The notes under the pieces: generated by a model
What the model was told of the DNA's origin: nothing
The model's database searches: none
The model's input: the letters and a program-made list of their open reading frames with translations, nothing else
Position numbers and translations under genes: made by a program
Assembly (NCBI GenBank): GCA_033439265.1
Contig: JAVTVX010000017.1
Location: forward strand, 8,640,001 to 8,704,000
From: Dillenia suffruticosa
Lineage: Eukaryota > Streptophyta > Magnoliopsida > Dilleniales > Dilleniaceae
Direction of reading: 5' to 3'
DNA length: 64,000 nt
Part shown: one piece after another, positions 23,607 through 35,686 of the stretch
Numbering within the stretch: position 1 is the stretch's first letter
How the letters are laid out: each line of letters starts with the position of its first letter

Positions 23607-24286
23607 TGATGGTACATAATCCAAGCCATATGAAGCCCAAAGGTGGCCAGGCCCATGAGCCGTGGCAAAATCAAATCTCTCGAAGTTCACCGATCACTCA
23701 TCTCTTGACGAACCAACTGACCAGTACCTCCATTGGTCGACCTTCAGATCTCCTCAATGCACAGTATCAATTATTCAATTCGCTAGAGAGATATTTACTC
23801 CCCTAAAATCACAGGAAGAATCTTATGAAAATGGAAAAGAAACCCAACACTATAACCGATAAGAAAAGAATCTCTATGATGATCTGAACTTCCCAAACGG
23901 ATAAGATTTTATAATTTTTGAGAATTTTTCGATCTGCTTTCTCTCAGGACACTCCCATAAGAAGAGTAGGATTTTATTACCCCGCATGCACATGACTCTG
24001 AGGAGGAGAAGATATAAAAACTTTAAAGTGCCTATCATCCAGGTAAGCCCTCTTGACCTACAGAGTACACAAAGCATACACCTCCCTCTCTCTTTCTCTC
24101 TCTATCGATATCAGTCTATTTTCCTTCTTTTCAAAATCGCCCTCTAACTTAAGCGTCGAAACTCCCCCATCAGAACACTCTCCGGTGGTCTTTTGCAAGT
24201 CTTATCAATCAAGATATTCAGGCAACCGAGTAATCCCACTCGAGTTAATGAAGTCATCATCTATGAAACCAAACTCACCTCCAACA
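23607..24286 (+). repeat. 3' LTR of the Gypsy element
   Basis: A 680-bp partner of the 5' LTR with the same TGATGGTACAT start and CTCCAACA end. No clean target duplication was found on comparing the two flanks. Confidence 0.88.
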
Positions 24287-24639
24287 TATGTTATTTTACT
24301 TTCCTACATTTGGAGATGTCTTTCTATTTAGTCATTTATTTATTATTGATTAAAAGATCTATATGTTTAAAAAACCATAATAAGGGATATTGGAATTATT
24401 ATTGTTTAAAAAAGCTAAGCCCGTGTGCATTTTAAGAAAATCTAGGTCTTCTTGACTTGGAGTCAATTGGTCGCACTGTCACCACCACCTTTATCCGGAA
24501 TGCACTGGTTGACTCGTGACTCCAACTAGTACAATTCTACAAAATCCATCCTATTAACATGCTTTTGACCGGAGTTTGTACGCAATCTCCCTCAAGTGTC
24601 TTATTTTCATCAATCATTATATTTAAAACTAGTTATTGG

Positions 24640-25880
24640 TCTGCGCAAACGGATGGGATGCTCACAAGACGTGAATTATCTTTTTTTTTCATTGTATAAA
24701 TATTTGTTAAATTAATAATTAATTTAATATTTAAATTAAATTATTATCCAAAAATTATAATATATATCAGTAAAAGAAAAAAGAAAAGTCTAACCATCGA
24801 AATTCTTGAAAACACCGAAATTCTTAAAAACACCAACAAATAAAGTAAAAGAAAAAAGTAAGAAATGGAACAAAAAGACAATAGAAATAAAAGGATGATC
24901 ATCCGTGGATCAAAAAAAGAAATAAAATCTATATTAAAAAAAAAAAAGCAAGACTCAAGAAAAAAAGGATCAAAAAATAAAAAAAGTAAAGATCCGAATG
25001 AAAAAAATAAAAATAAAAACTATGATTTAAAAGTAAAATGAACAAATGAACAACTATCCGTGGGGCTAAAAATGAAAAAAAAAAAAAAAAAAAAAAACCT
25101 TTGTTCAAAAAAGACAAGGACTAAGGTTAAAAAAAAAGTATAAAAAAAAGGACATGAATGAACAAGTGGAACCAAAAAAAAGCGGGGACAAACCTATACT
25201 TAAGAAAGAACCTAAAGAAAAAAAATTTGGGTCAAAAACAAGGGCCTAAGTGAAAAAAATAAAAAACCTTGGTTTAAAAAAGATGAGCGACCATCCGTGA
25301 CACCAAAAAAAATAAAAGAGGAAAACCTAAGTCTCCTAAAAATGAAGAATTTAAGAGAAAATAAAAAGGTTTAAAAAAGGAACAAGGAGTTGAATAAAAA
25401 AAAATGTCAAAAAATTAAAGGACAACCATCTTTGGGGGTAAAAAAACAATAGAAGAAAAATCTGTCTCAAAACAACAAAGGATTTAATTGAAAATAAAAG
25501 GTCAAAAAAAGTGAAGAATCTGAATGGGAAAAAAAATACGGTCCAATAAAGACTAAGGACTAAAGTGAAAAATAAAAAGTGGTAAAAAAAACCACAAGGA
25601 CTTAAACGAAAGACGAAAGATCTAAACCAAAAAAAATGTCAAAACAAAAAAGAGGTAGTATTTGAATAAAAAAAATATTAGAACCCAAAATTATAAAATG
25701 ACCAAGTAGTAACATCCCCAAAAAAAGAGGAAAAAAAAAGCTACACATAAAAAAGGCCTTATTGAAAAGGATGGAAAAGAACCAAAAAAACAAGGCTGCG
25801 ACAAAAAATTATATTGGGACATTTTTCGCACACGATAAGCGCCTTTGGAGCTTTATATTGATAGGGATGAATACCGTAAC
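24640..25880. repeat. A-rich insertion with degenerate ATCCGTGG repeats
   Basis: About 1.25 kb absent from the paralogous flank of copy 1, which continues on both sides. It is extremely A-rich on the plus strand. A (C/T)ATCCGTGG-like motif followed by poly(A) recurs near 24895, 25053, 25290 and 25425, and phrases such as AAGGACTAA recur, so it is a decayed tandem repeat. No coding region or known termini; its origin is unknown. Confidence 0.6.
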
Positions 25881-26128
25881 ACATTATTGTTAGCTAAAAA
25901 CTCTTCGTTTCTATATAAAAGCCTTTCTGTTCTAGAAAAAAATTATAAAATTAAATAAAACAAAATCCCAAGTTAGCTAAAAAAAATGAGAAAAGATAGA
26001 GAGGAAAACGAGGCCCCTCCTGCCGACCTTGGCGCTTTCACTTTGTAACCCATATCACGGCTTTCATTTTGTAACCCACATCATACTTAATTGAGAAGGT
26101 TTAACCATGCTAAAATTTCCCCATAATT

Positions 26129-26480
26129 TCATTTGTCGCGGCTCCCAGTGGCTTGTTATTCTAAACATTTGTACGTTTGTAGTTGTATGATATTGGCTCC
26201 AAATTTTGGGTATTACCTTTAGCCTTCATCGTGAAAACTAAGAATTTGCGGTAAAACTGTACCAAGTAACTCAAGCCATATATTTAAGATAAGCTAATCT
26301 GACAAATGAATCTTCCCTCACGAAGTGACATAACAGGGAAATTCTACCTCTTATGTTATACAAGAAATAAATCCGCTGTCTAGATTCCAGAGAATTTCAA
26401 ACCTTCTACACTGCTACATCTACAATAAAACGAATAGATCAAAGGTCATATCCAAAGAAAATTAAGGGTACCCAAGCGAC
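26129..26480. other. Extra 350-bp block in the copy 2 flank
   Basis: The flank of copy 1 passes directly from sequence matching 26128 to sequence matching about 26480. This block is either an insertion here or a deletion there. No gene or element ends are recognised. Confidence 0.5.
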
Positions 26481-26726
26481 TAAGCATGAAGATACTTTAT
26501 AACAAAGGGTGTTTTTGACAATAAATAAAACATAAAATTACTTCCATTCAAATTTTTTCTCGTCTTGACCATATTAACAAGCCATAGAAGAAAGTTTCAG
26601 GATCATCTTGGTAACAAAATTCCTAATTTAGCAGCACCCAATTATTAATACCAAGCATATAACCTATAGGTACTCACATTAAAACTCAGCAGACTTGGTA
26701 CAATGACCTGAATGTAAAAGATGAAT

Positions 26727-28157
26727 CAGGTTGAGCACATAAAATAAGTGTAGACAGTGTTTTAAAACGGTAGCTGATGAATAAAAGCCAGCTCAAATAT
26801 TAGTACTAGCATCATACATATCGAATGGATGTCAATGCAGTACGAGGTTCAAATGCTACCTAGCATTGGCATGGAGGGAACAGGTCCTGGAGCAAACTAG
26901 TATCTGGATCTGCCATTAAAATCTTGCAGGAGTGTTGGAGGGGAAAAGGCGCACTGGAACCAGTTAAAGGTAATGCAATCAAAGCATAAAACTGAAAATA
27001 TAACTCAACCTTGCTGATAACTGGGGGTCAGAAACAGCAAAAAATTGCTGGAGCAAGCCGCAACACAGCTACCAGACCAGGCATTAGACATCAACAGCAT
27101 AAAAAGAGTAGCACCACATTTGAATGATCAGCAAGTGCAGCAACAACCGATCTAGATCATATCGGCTATCACTTCACAGCTACAGCCACGATCTCGTGCT
27201 GTAACATAATCAACAGGAATCAGCTAATTGCTATACTCACAAGCACATGCACCAAAATGTTTCAGCACATGAAGCATTACTAGTAAGAACCCTTTTCAGG
27301 CTGATATTAATGGCATAATCTAATAAGATCCCAGCAAATAAAGTATCCGTTACCATGTCCAAGCCTCATGGCAACAATGGTCAGCACAGCTTAGCAGGAT
27401 TCATCTCAGTATCAGCATTATCACAAACTGATTCAGCATTTAACCGCATCAGCTATAGCGAAGGCATGTGAAACTACAACTATCTTTTTTTGGACACCAG
27501 AGCCACTGGAACTCCCTCCCAGGCCAAGCACCAAAGATCAGGCAGTAGTTAGGTCAAGAGTCGAAATCCCCGAGGACATGAGACTTCACTACGATGTGAG
27601 TAGTAAACCTTACCAATGATATTATTGAGAAATAAACTAAAGATATTATGGATTGGACCCAGCATGATATCAACCAGCAAACAGCATCGAGAGCTAGTAC
27701 ATCATCTTTCCAATCAGCTACAACTAGTTGTCACGAGCTCAACTATAGCCAGCCCATAAATGCTCCATAAGTATATATGCCCACAAACAGGGTATGTCAA
27801 TCAACATTGCATGCTAAGGACAAAGAATAAGAGATGCTGGGGAAACAAGCAAGAAAAAGACACATATTAAGACAAAAATCCAGGTACACTCAACAAACAC
27901 ATAATAACATCTAATTAGATCACAAGGAAAATACAATCCAATAAGATCAGTCTACAGCAGATATTAGCTAACCTACGAAACTGTGGAGGACTGTGATCAA
28001 CACAAAAAGGATAACCATCAACAAATATCGAGATTCCATAGCAATCAGGCCCGAGAATCAATATTTCTAGTCAAAACTTGCGAACACCACCAGAAAACTC
28101 CTAAAATTAAAACAGCTAACAAATATTCATCAAGCCAAACCTTCTCCATATGTTTCA
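26727..28157 (-). other. Downstream region / probable 3' UTR of SC35
   Basis: No conserved reading frame. It lies directly after the SC35 stop codon on the same strand. The match with the flank of receptor-kinase copy 1 ends near 26727. The transcript end cannot be set from sequence alone. Confidence 0.4.
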
Positions 28158-28774
28158 TCATTCCTGAAAAACAAACACATGTAGAGAATCAGATCTAATT
28201 CAATTACTTGCCTCTAAGCTAACATCAAAATATCTTATCTAATCATGAGACTCACATCAGCATCAGAATTTCGAGATGGGCTTCTAGAATCAGATCGGCC
28301 ACGTGGCGAAACACTTTTTGCAGCAGGAGATCGTTCAGTGGTGCGTCCATTAGGACTATCCTCTCTCGGAGTTGTTCTGCGAGGTGATGGGCTCCTCTGA
28401 GGACCAGGACTGCGCCGCACAGGGGAAGCACTAGGGAACAAACACGTGTAGAGTCAAACAACGAGTTCGAATGCACAAACTGAGATCTCAAGTGAAAAGA
28501 AACGAGGGCAACATATACCTCTCATAAGATCGGCTTCGACTTCGCCTCTCATCATCATACCTCCCTCTACCACGGTCTCTGTGATGATCAGGACTAGCAC
28601 TGTGGCTCCTGCTTCGACGACGATAATCTCTGTCCCTCCCACGGTACCTGTCACGATCATACCTATCTCTACTTCTACTGCGACTTCTCCTCCTATAATC
28701 CCTATCCCTATGGTCATCACGATACCTGGAAAAAAATCCATCAATTTACTATTGTTTACAACCAAAAGACAAAA

Positions 28775-28812
<38 letters not shown>

Positions 28813-31501
28813 TCATTTTTCCAAAACTAATACAGGCCAAAGGGGTTCCCACCATAATTAGATGGTATTAGTTGACCTATTTGAAGACCCATGTCAAGCG
28901 AAAAGGAAGCAATGTCAGGTATATAACTATATGTGCAAACACAAGACCAGAAGCAAAATCTGGGGACTTAGAACAATGGATGCTCATAGTAAGCTCTTAA
29001 CAACAATAAGTGTAGATAGAGCTTCATATCAAATTTGCTTATAATAAATGAGGGATCACATGTCAAAGTTTAAAAAACTAAACTGACACCTCATTCGCTT
29101 CCATTCACTCCACCATCCTCCCTTTTTACACCATCCTCCTTTTCCTTCTCTTTGTTGTTCCATCTCAGATTTATGAACTCATCGTGTAACAAGAAGAAAA
29201 AAAAAGTCCCCTCCCCCCACCCCACACCTTTTTGATTTAACATCTTCAATGGTTCTCTGAGTACCATGGAAAGTACCCAATTTACAGGAATTGAATTTGA
29301 TTACATGAAGAGAGCTTTTTTCACAAAATGAATGTGACATCTCAAATGATTTGTTGTTTCATCCAGATCCACCCCCACCCCACACCCGAGAAAAAAAAAA
29401 AAAAAAAAGACCATTGGAACGCATGGCACCATCAAATTTCCTTTCATCCAAATATTCACATTTGTCCTTAGAAAACAAAAGTTTACTCTCATAGTTTAGG
29501 CAAAATTTATAAATCAATGCTGCTGTATAAATTTAAAGAACTAGAAAAATATGCCTATTAAATTCCAAGATCCTAGATAAAATGGGAAACATAGAAGCTT
29601 CTGCCGCGGCCAATAATCAACGCCAATAAGTGAAAAGCTAAACATGATGCTAGTTAAAAGACCACTCAAAATTTTTGAACAAATAACTATTAATCTGCAA
29701 GTAGGGTTTCTCACCTCGGCCTAGGGCTACGGCTTCTCGATCTTCCTCTTATCCTTGGCACGGGCTCCACTATCCGTCCCTTGTGGCTGAAAAAGAGAGA
29801 AATAAATTAAATTTATGGCATTTACTGCCAAATGAAGGAGCAATTGTCCAAGCAAAAGCAACAACTTATTAATCTTGACCATCACATAGAAACACATAAC
29901 TATGACTCATTAATTATGAAAAAACTCAAGGAAGAGAAGCCAACAACAATTGCTGAAGAGGATAAATAGAAGATTAGGACACATAAGAATGTGAAAATTA
30001 AGAAGACCAAATAAATTTCTTTCTGATTTGATAAGAATCATCAATATATCCAAACAAAAAATGAGACGTGGAATTCTACATATAAAAGCTGCTCATATAC
30101 TTTACTGTCAGCATGTTTGAGCATCCTAACAGAATAACATGGACCTTTATATCTTTGAAAAGGATTAAGACTTCTCTAGCTATAACCCAAGGCACCAAGA
30201 ATATCAATTCGTAGTCACATTCATCAATAGAAAAATTAGTCCAGCACCCTCTTTATCATTTCAAATGATTAACTCAGATAAATGACATTTTTACCAACAT
30301 TTATTCAATGATGCACCACAATTTAATCATATAAAACTATAAATATCAGAAGGTGGAGCTCAAAATGTACCCAGCATGTTGCAACTCTTAACAACAATAA
30401 TTATAGGAGCACTCCGTTGGCCTTATAAGCAACTAATTTTTGACAAGTTTAACTAGATGTTTTAGGATAGAAATAAAGGTTGAATAGCAGTAGGAAAGTT
30501 ATTTAAAAACATCTCGGTATCTAGATTTTTTCCAATTTTCTACTTTATCCTTATCAGAATTTCTTTTATGGAAAATCTTAGCAAATCAATTTCAAGGGTT
30601 TATACGTCAAAAAAAAAAGCCCACAGTTCAATCACCATAAGCCTCTCTTCTCTTCATTGATAGTATGGGTAGATGCATTAAATTAAAAGTGACACAAACA
30701 TTTAAGCATTCTTTGGCTGATAACTTACATTGAGCAAATAACATAGAATAACCCTAGATGAAACACAAATCATACACTATTGTCATAGAATTTTCAACAG
30801 TCAATGCACTAAACTCTTTGAAAAAGAGGATAAGTATATGTGAACCTTTTAATATAACTAGGCCCATTCCCTAACTATCAAATACAACCGCAGGCTAAGT
30901 ACAATACAAAACACAAAGCAATAAATATTAAATAACAGTTATCTTAAATAACATACCCACATCATATTCAGATAAAAATATGCGAATGCTAAATAAATTA
31001 GCTAGCTTATACATAAAAAAAGTTATTTTCCAAAGAAGAATTAAGGGACTTACATTCTTTCAGCATTCGGCCCGTACTTAGCGAATTGAACCATTATCTC
31101 TCTACCATCAACATTCCTTCCTGTCAGCATGAACCCAGATCAATTTTTATACAATTTCCAAATTATCTGAAACGATCGACAATAAGAAAAGGCAAAGCTT
31201 TTTACCATCGAGCTTCTCCACAGCCTTACGAGCTTCGTCCTCATACTTATACCGAACAAACGCAAATCCACGCGAGTCTCCGGTCCTAAACAAAACCACC
31301 AATTTCAATTAATTTTTCCAATAAAACTTAATCGAGAGAGAGAGGGGGAAGAAAGAAAGAACCTTCTGTCACGAGGGATGAAGACATCGACGACCTTGCC
31401 ATACTTGGCAAAAAGAGGGTAGAGATCATCAGCAGAAGTTCCTGCATCGAGAAATTAGTCGGATAAACAAAAAGAGAAACACACACACATACATATATAT
31501 G

Positions 31502-31536
<35 letters not shown>

Positions 31537-31613
31537 CTGAAAGTGATGTTGAGAACGAGAAGAGAGTAAGTGTCTTTGATATCAGGAGGACCAGATCGAC
31601 CGAAGTGCGACAT
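28158..31613 (-). CDS. SC35: SC35-type serine/arginine-rich splicing factor
   Basis: Eight coding exons, all with GT-AG junctions in matching phase: 31613-31538, 31441-31363, 31285-31206, 31120-31054, 29786-29715, 28725-28519, 28430-28256 and 28163-28158. They encode 253 residues starting MSHFGRSGPPDIKDTYSLLV. An RRM spans about 14-94, with RNP2 LLVLNI and RNP1 RGFAFVRY. The hinge KYGPNAERIHKGRI and a C-terminal RS domain full of RS/SR and RSP motifs follow. SC35 binds pre-mRNA exons and recruits U1 and U2AF components in nuclear speckles. The last exon holds only Glu and the stop. Retaining the last intron would instead add VSLMIR and stop at 28235. Two large introns (29787-31053, 28726-29714) could host the regulated splicing known for plant SR genes (inference). 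Confidence 0.96.
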
Positions 31614-31644
31614 TCTTCTGCAAGGGCAAGGGTTCGTTTGTGGT

Positions 31645-31660
31645 GTTAGGGTTAGGGGCG
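31645..31660 (-). promoter_or_regulatory. Telo-box-like motif in SC35 leader
   Basis: CCCTAACCCTAACA on the minus strand, about 35 bases upstream of the SC35 start. Telo-boxes (AACCCTAA) are common near start sites of plant genes for translation and RNA processing. No clear TATA box is seen. Confidence 0.4.
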
Positions 31661-31749
31661 GAGAAAGAGATGAGGCAGAGTGAAGAGAGAAGAGAGCGAG
31701 AGGGTATCGAGTTTTGGACCTTCCGCGATTACTTGAATGCCCCAACCCC

Positions 31750-33011
31750 CATAAACATAGCGTTTTGGCACCAGGATTATTATAGAAATAAATAAATAAA
31801 TGTGAAAGTCCAATTTTACCCTCTTAACTTGCCCCTAATCTTTTCTTTTTTTATGCAAACGCCTCTCCTCAGAGTTAAATCTACATTTCAGCTCTTCCAT
31901 CTACTATCGACTAATTTTTGCTATTGAATTGCACATGACTTTCCTCTTAAAAGGTTTTAATGAATTTTTATTAATTTTTTAAATACTTTTGTTGCACTTA
32001 GGCCGCAAGGGCTTCGACTACTGAAAGGGGACAAAGAAATCAAGGTTTGCAAGCGACAATGTCTCCTCTATTACGGTGATGAAGAATCCTAAAACTCACA
32101 AAAGGGCTCTGTAAAGGATCTTTTAGGTGATCAAACACATGGATTTCAATATTTACATTTTAGCCTCCTGGGATTTCGAGTTCTAAGATTCGAAAGACAA
32201 AAATATACAGATTGTTGGCTTGCTTTAGGCTGTAAAACATATTTAGAGGCTTAGACTGAAGCAAGGGTTGAAGTCTCCTCACTTATCTATGTGCACACGG
32301 TGTAAATGAATCGTTGTTGTCCTGGATCTAAATTTGCAACTCATTATAATTACCTAAAGATCGACTTCACATAAATTCCCTCCTCTCCCTCTCTACTTAG
32401 TACTGTGGACATTTATAGGTCTCTGACATTGGTATCGAATTTTTTTTTTTTCAAATATATCGACCGATATCTGAAATTGTATTTTAATTAATCCGATTTA
32501 AAAGTTATCAACTCTAATTTAGAGAAATTTTTCTCAAAGTAATTTTTTTTATTGTTAAATTTCGAATTCAAAATTTAGTTAAACGATTTAATACTTTTAT
32601 CAATTATACATACTATCCGTCGATATGTTGAAATTTTTTGAAAACATGATTTGTACACAAATAGGAAATATGATATTTTGAAAATTTTGCTATTTGGGTC
32701 GGGATATTAATTGTAATCGGCGGAACATTGTGGAAGAAAGCCGTCTAGGGTTTTAGAAAATTGGCCGGTTGGTGTTCAATAATGATGTTTGGTTTCGTTG
32801 ACATGCAATGGCTCGATTGAGTTCAGTGAACACGATTCATGTGAATTTGATAGAATTTGACCAATAAGCTCCTTGAATGATTGAGTTGAATATTTGATGC
32901 ATTTTTCAAGTTAAATTGTAAACATGGCAATACGGCTATTCAATTAAGGTATATAACATGAGAGAAATAGCATGTGTTTAACGTTTTTCCAAGGATGAAT
33001 AAAAAATTGAT

Positions 33012-33047
<36 letters not shown>

Positions 33048-34030
33048 ATTATAGTCACGTACAATGAACAACGAAGCTTAATGGACCATGGATATAAGGG
33101 CTGAAATATATATCTTCAAAGTTTAGAATGTTTCACAAAAAAAAAAAAAAAAAAAAAAATTCATAAAACTAATTCTGTTCAATCCAAAGCTCAAGAAACA
33201 AAATAACACTTTTTGCCTAAAAAAAAATAATCATAGTTGAATAATGCTAATATAAAAAACTTGCGGGAAACCAAAAACCTATTTTACCAACCCTCATGGA
33301 AAGTTGATGTATTCAATGGCATTGTATCTCACATTGAATTTCTTGATTTTTGATACTTAATGTAATTATTTGTTACTATTGTATGAAAAACTATGCTACT
33401 CTGTAACTATTAATAAAAAGGAACACAACATTATGGTAGCTCAAAATTTATTAACATTTTGTTTTTCATGATTTTCTTAAAAATCAAAATTTTACATTAA
33501 AAACACAAGAAGGGGATTTAAATATTTGAGTAAACTACCGATAACTTTTTCTTAAAAAAATACAATCCAATAATTTCATCAACTAAAAAAAAAAAGAACT
33601 CAATTAATTTAGATATAATGATTAATACCTATTTTTAATAATATTATTACAAGACATTATATGTCACTTCATAATTTTTTGTTTATTTTGATTATATTAG
33701 ATGTTTCGATACTAGACCTGCTCTTCAGATTTTAAATTCGTGAGTAACATTCATTTTAGGATTGAATCGATTATCTATTTTTGTCCCAAAAAAAAAAATA
33801 TTTTAATATCATCATAACCTTTTTACACCTTTTAATTATTTTGTAGATCATTTCACATATTGGACATTAATATAATACTCAACTAACCATTTACCGTAGG
33901 ATGTGGATGATTGTTGCAAAAATTCAGTGAATATCTTTTGGTCTTTTGTGTTTTTTATTGTATTTGTCTTAGACATATATTCCATTAATCTCTCCACCCT
34001 CCGAATAAGTTTTTAATTTTGATTACATTC
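31750..34030. other. AT-rich intergenic DNA
   Basis: No gene. It holds a (TA)n tract near 33018-33043, a poly(A) run near 33138 and the SINE-like repeat listed separately at about 32440. Confidence 0.5.
32440..32620 (-). repeat. Degenerate SINE, reverse orientation
   Basis: Read on the minus strand, TTTTGAATTCGAAATTT (B-box-like) leads to AATCGGATTAATTAAAAT, then ATATCGGTCGATA and an A-tract. The same 3' order occurs near 34500, 42600, 46100 and 50450. Confidence 0.5.
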
Positions 34031-34140
<110 letters not shown>

Positions 34141-34493
34141 TTATGAGATAGAGGTGCCACATTGACTTTAAGTCTTGCACATGCTAAGGGCAAATTTTGC
34201 CATAAAAAACACCTTATATTTTGAATTTTGAATTTTGAATAATAAAGTATCGAATAGCATTTTCTTTTCATTTAAAATTTAATGTCGCTTATATTTATTA
34301 GAATTTATTAAAAACAAAGGGTCACAGAGGTTCTTCTTGGAAACCCAACTAATTTTATTCAAATAGTTCTGAAATCTAATTTTAGAATTGACACGTTTAC
34401 TTAATTTTTTACTTTTAACATTCGATCTCTAGGTTTTAATTAATAAAATCGAATATTTTATTATTAAACCCACCTTGGTAGAGTCACCAAGTT

Positions 34494-34640
34494 TATTGCT
34501 TTTTTTTCTTTTACACTATATCAATCGGTATCCGGAGTCATATTTTGAGTAATTCGGTTTAGTACTTGCAGTGGCTTATTTAAATGAGTTACCCTCTAAA
34601 CGTAATTTTTTTATATTTAAGTTGTAAATCAAATTCAGAA
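34494..34640 (-). repeat. Degenerate SINE, reverse orientation
   Basis: On the minus strand, AAACCGAATTACTCAAAATA followed by CTCCGGATACCGAT and an A-rich tail matches the 3' end of the other SINE-like copies in this window. Confidence 0.45.
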
Positions 34641-34868
34641 ACTTGATTAAGAATTCTAATGCTACGTTTTATTAGGACAACTAACATTTCATGACATTGA
34701 TGACATAGCTTGTAAGTGCGGCCCAGCCCATAATATTTATGTTAGTGTTAGGCCTGCATCTCCCTCGCCAGTTTTGTGGGAGGCCCTTTTAGCTTTTAAC
34801 TGATCAACTAAATGTTAATTTCTAGTCACAAAGGATTGAAACCCAAAGCATTGTGTAGAAGAGGATTA

Positions 34869-35028
34869 TGTTTCAAGGGCCATACCACGGTAAAGTCAAA
34901 TGGAAGATGCTGCTGAATTTGGATGGTCGTGGAGACCTCTTTCCCGGCCTTGTTTCTCCTGAAATATTTCCCATGAAGATTTGTCATCCTACCAGCAAAA
35001 GTACATATCTTACCGTCAAAACTAGTAA
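34869..35028 (+). pseudogene. Fragment of an STP-type sugar transporter gene
   Basis: About 160 bases resemble exon 4 of the STP gene at 48712-49137. The translation keeps SPEIFPMKICHPTSKS against [15 protein letters not shown], and the DNA keeps ATGCTGCTGAATTTGG against ATGCTGCTGGATTTGG. The match fades on both sides, and no other exon is found nearby. It is the remnant of a lost duplicate about 8 kb upstream of the intact gene, in the same orientation. Confidence 0.75.
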
Positions 35029-35678
35029 TATATTAAAAAGAAAATTTCATGATTGAATACCTTTGCAAACGATTCACGAAAACAAAGCATACCATAACAA
35101 AAATAAGGAAAATTAGTGATTCCCTTTCAATATACAACCCTAAATTTAGGGCACTGTCTCACAAATTCCAAGATACAGCTCAACCTTTAGATGGACCATA
35201 AACTCCACAATAATAAAAAGAGTTGCTCTTGCTTAATGTTAAAGGATTTTCTACTAAAATAAAAAGGAAAATCAAATTTCTCAACTGAGGAAACTTGATA
35301 ACTAAGAAAAATATTGGGCAATTGAATATTAAAAAAAAAAAAGGATAGCTCCCGACATGTACCCAATTAGCCCAACATAATAAAGAACTGGTAAGACTAG
35401 AACCATTGCATGCATCTGTTTCGGCACCGTAGCCTAACCGACACGTTTAATTGTCTTGGACCATCCAAATTTGATTGATTGCTTGCTTGCCAAAATTTTG
35501 AAGGTATTCCCGCTATAATTGTGAGCTTCGAGATTTTTTAATTTAATAAACAAATTAATAATATGAAGCAACCCTTTTTTTTATTTTAAAGCTTATATTT
35601 TACATTTTCGTGTTGAGAGGGAAGGTTGAGACTGTCAATAGGAGTTATTACATTAAGTTGTAGAAAAAGAAGTAAAAC
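35029..35678. other. AT-rich spacer
   Basis: No gene or element recognised between the transporter fragment and the hAT element. Confidence 0.45.
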
Positions 35679-35686
35679 ATTGCAAC
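35679..35686 (+). repeat. Left target-site duplication of the hAT element
   Basis: ATTGCAAC, repeated exactly at 37173-37180. Eight bases is the diagnostic hAT length. Confidence 0.8.

Larger units (their letters stand above)
17473..24286 (+). mobile_element. Tat-like Ty3/Gypsy LTR retrotransposon, broken fossil
   Basis: A 6.8-kb element bounded by two LTRs and lying in the plus orientation, about 650 bp upstream of the start of receptor-kinase copy 2. The paralogous flank of copy 1 lacks it, so the insertion postdates that duplication. It has a primer-binding-like site, protease, reverse transcriptase, RNase H and integrase remnants in Gypsy order. There is too little room for gag, so it is internally shortened. 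It is broken many times, on the order of a dozen or more. The YVDDMLVKS catalytic motif suggests the Tat/Retand lineage. The LTRs differ visibly at many sites, so the insertion is old. Confidence 0.9.

Noticed and set aside
28252-28871. Several open frames on both strands overlapping SC35 exons 6 and 7
   Set aside because: They are shadows of the repetitive RS-coding sequence.
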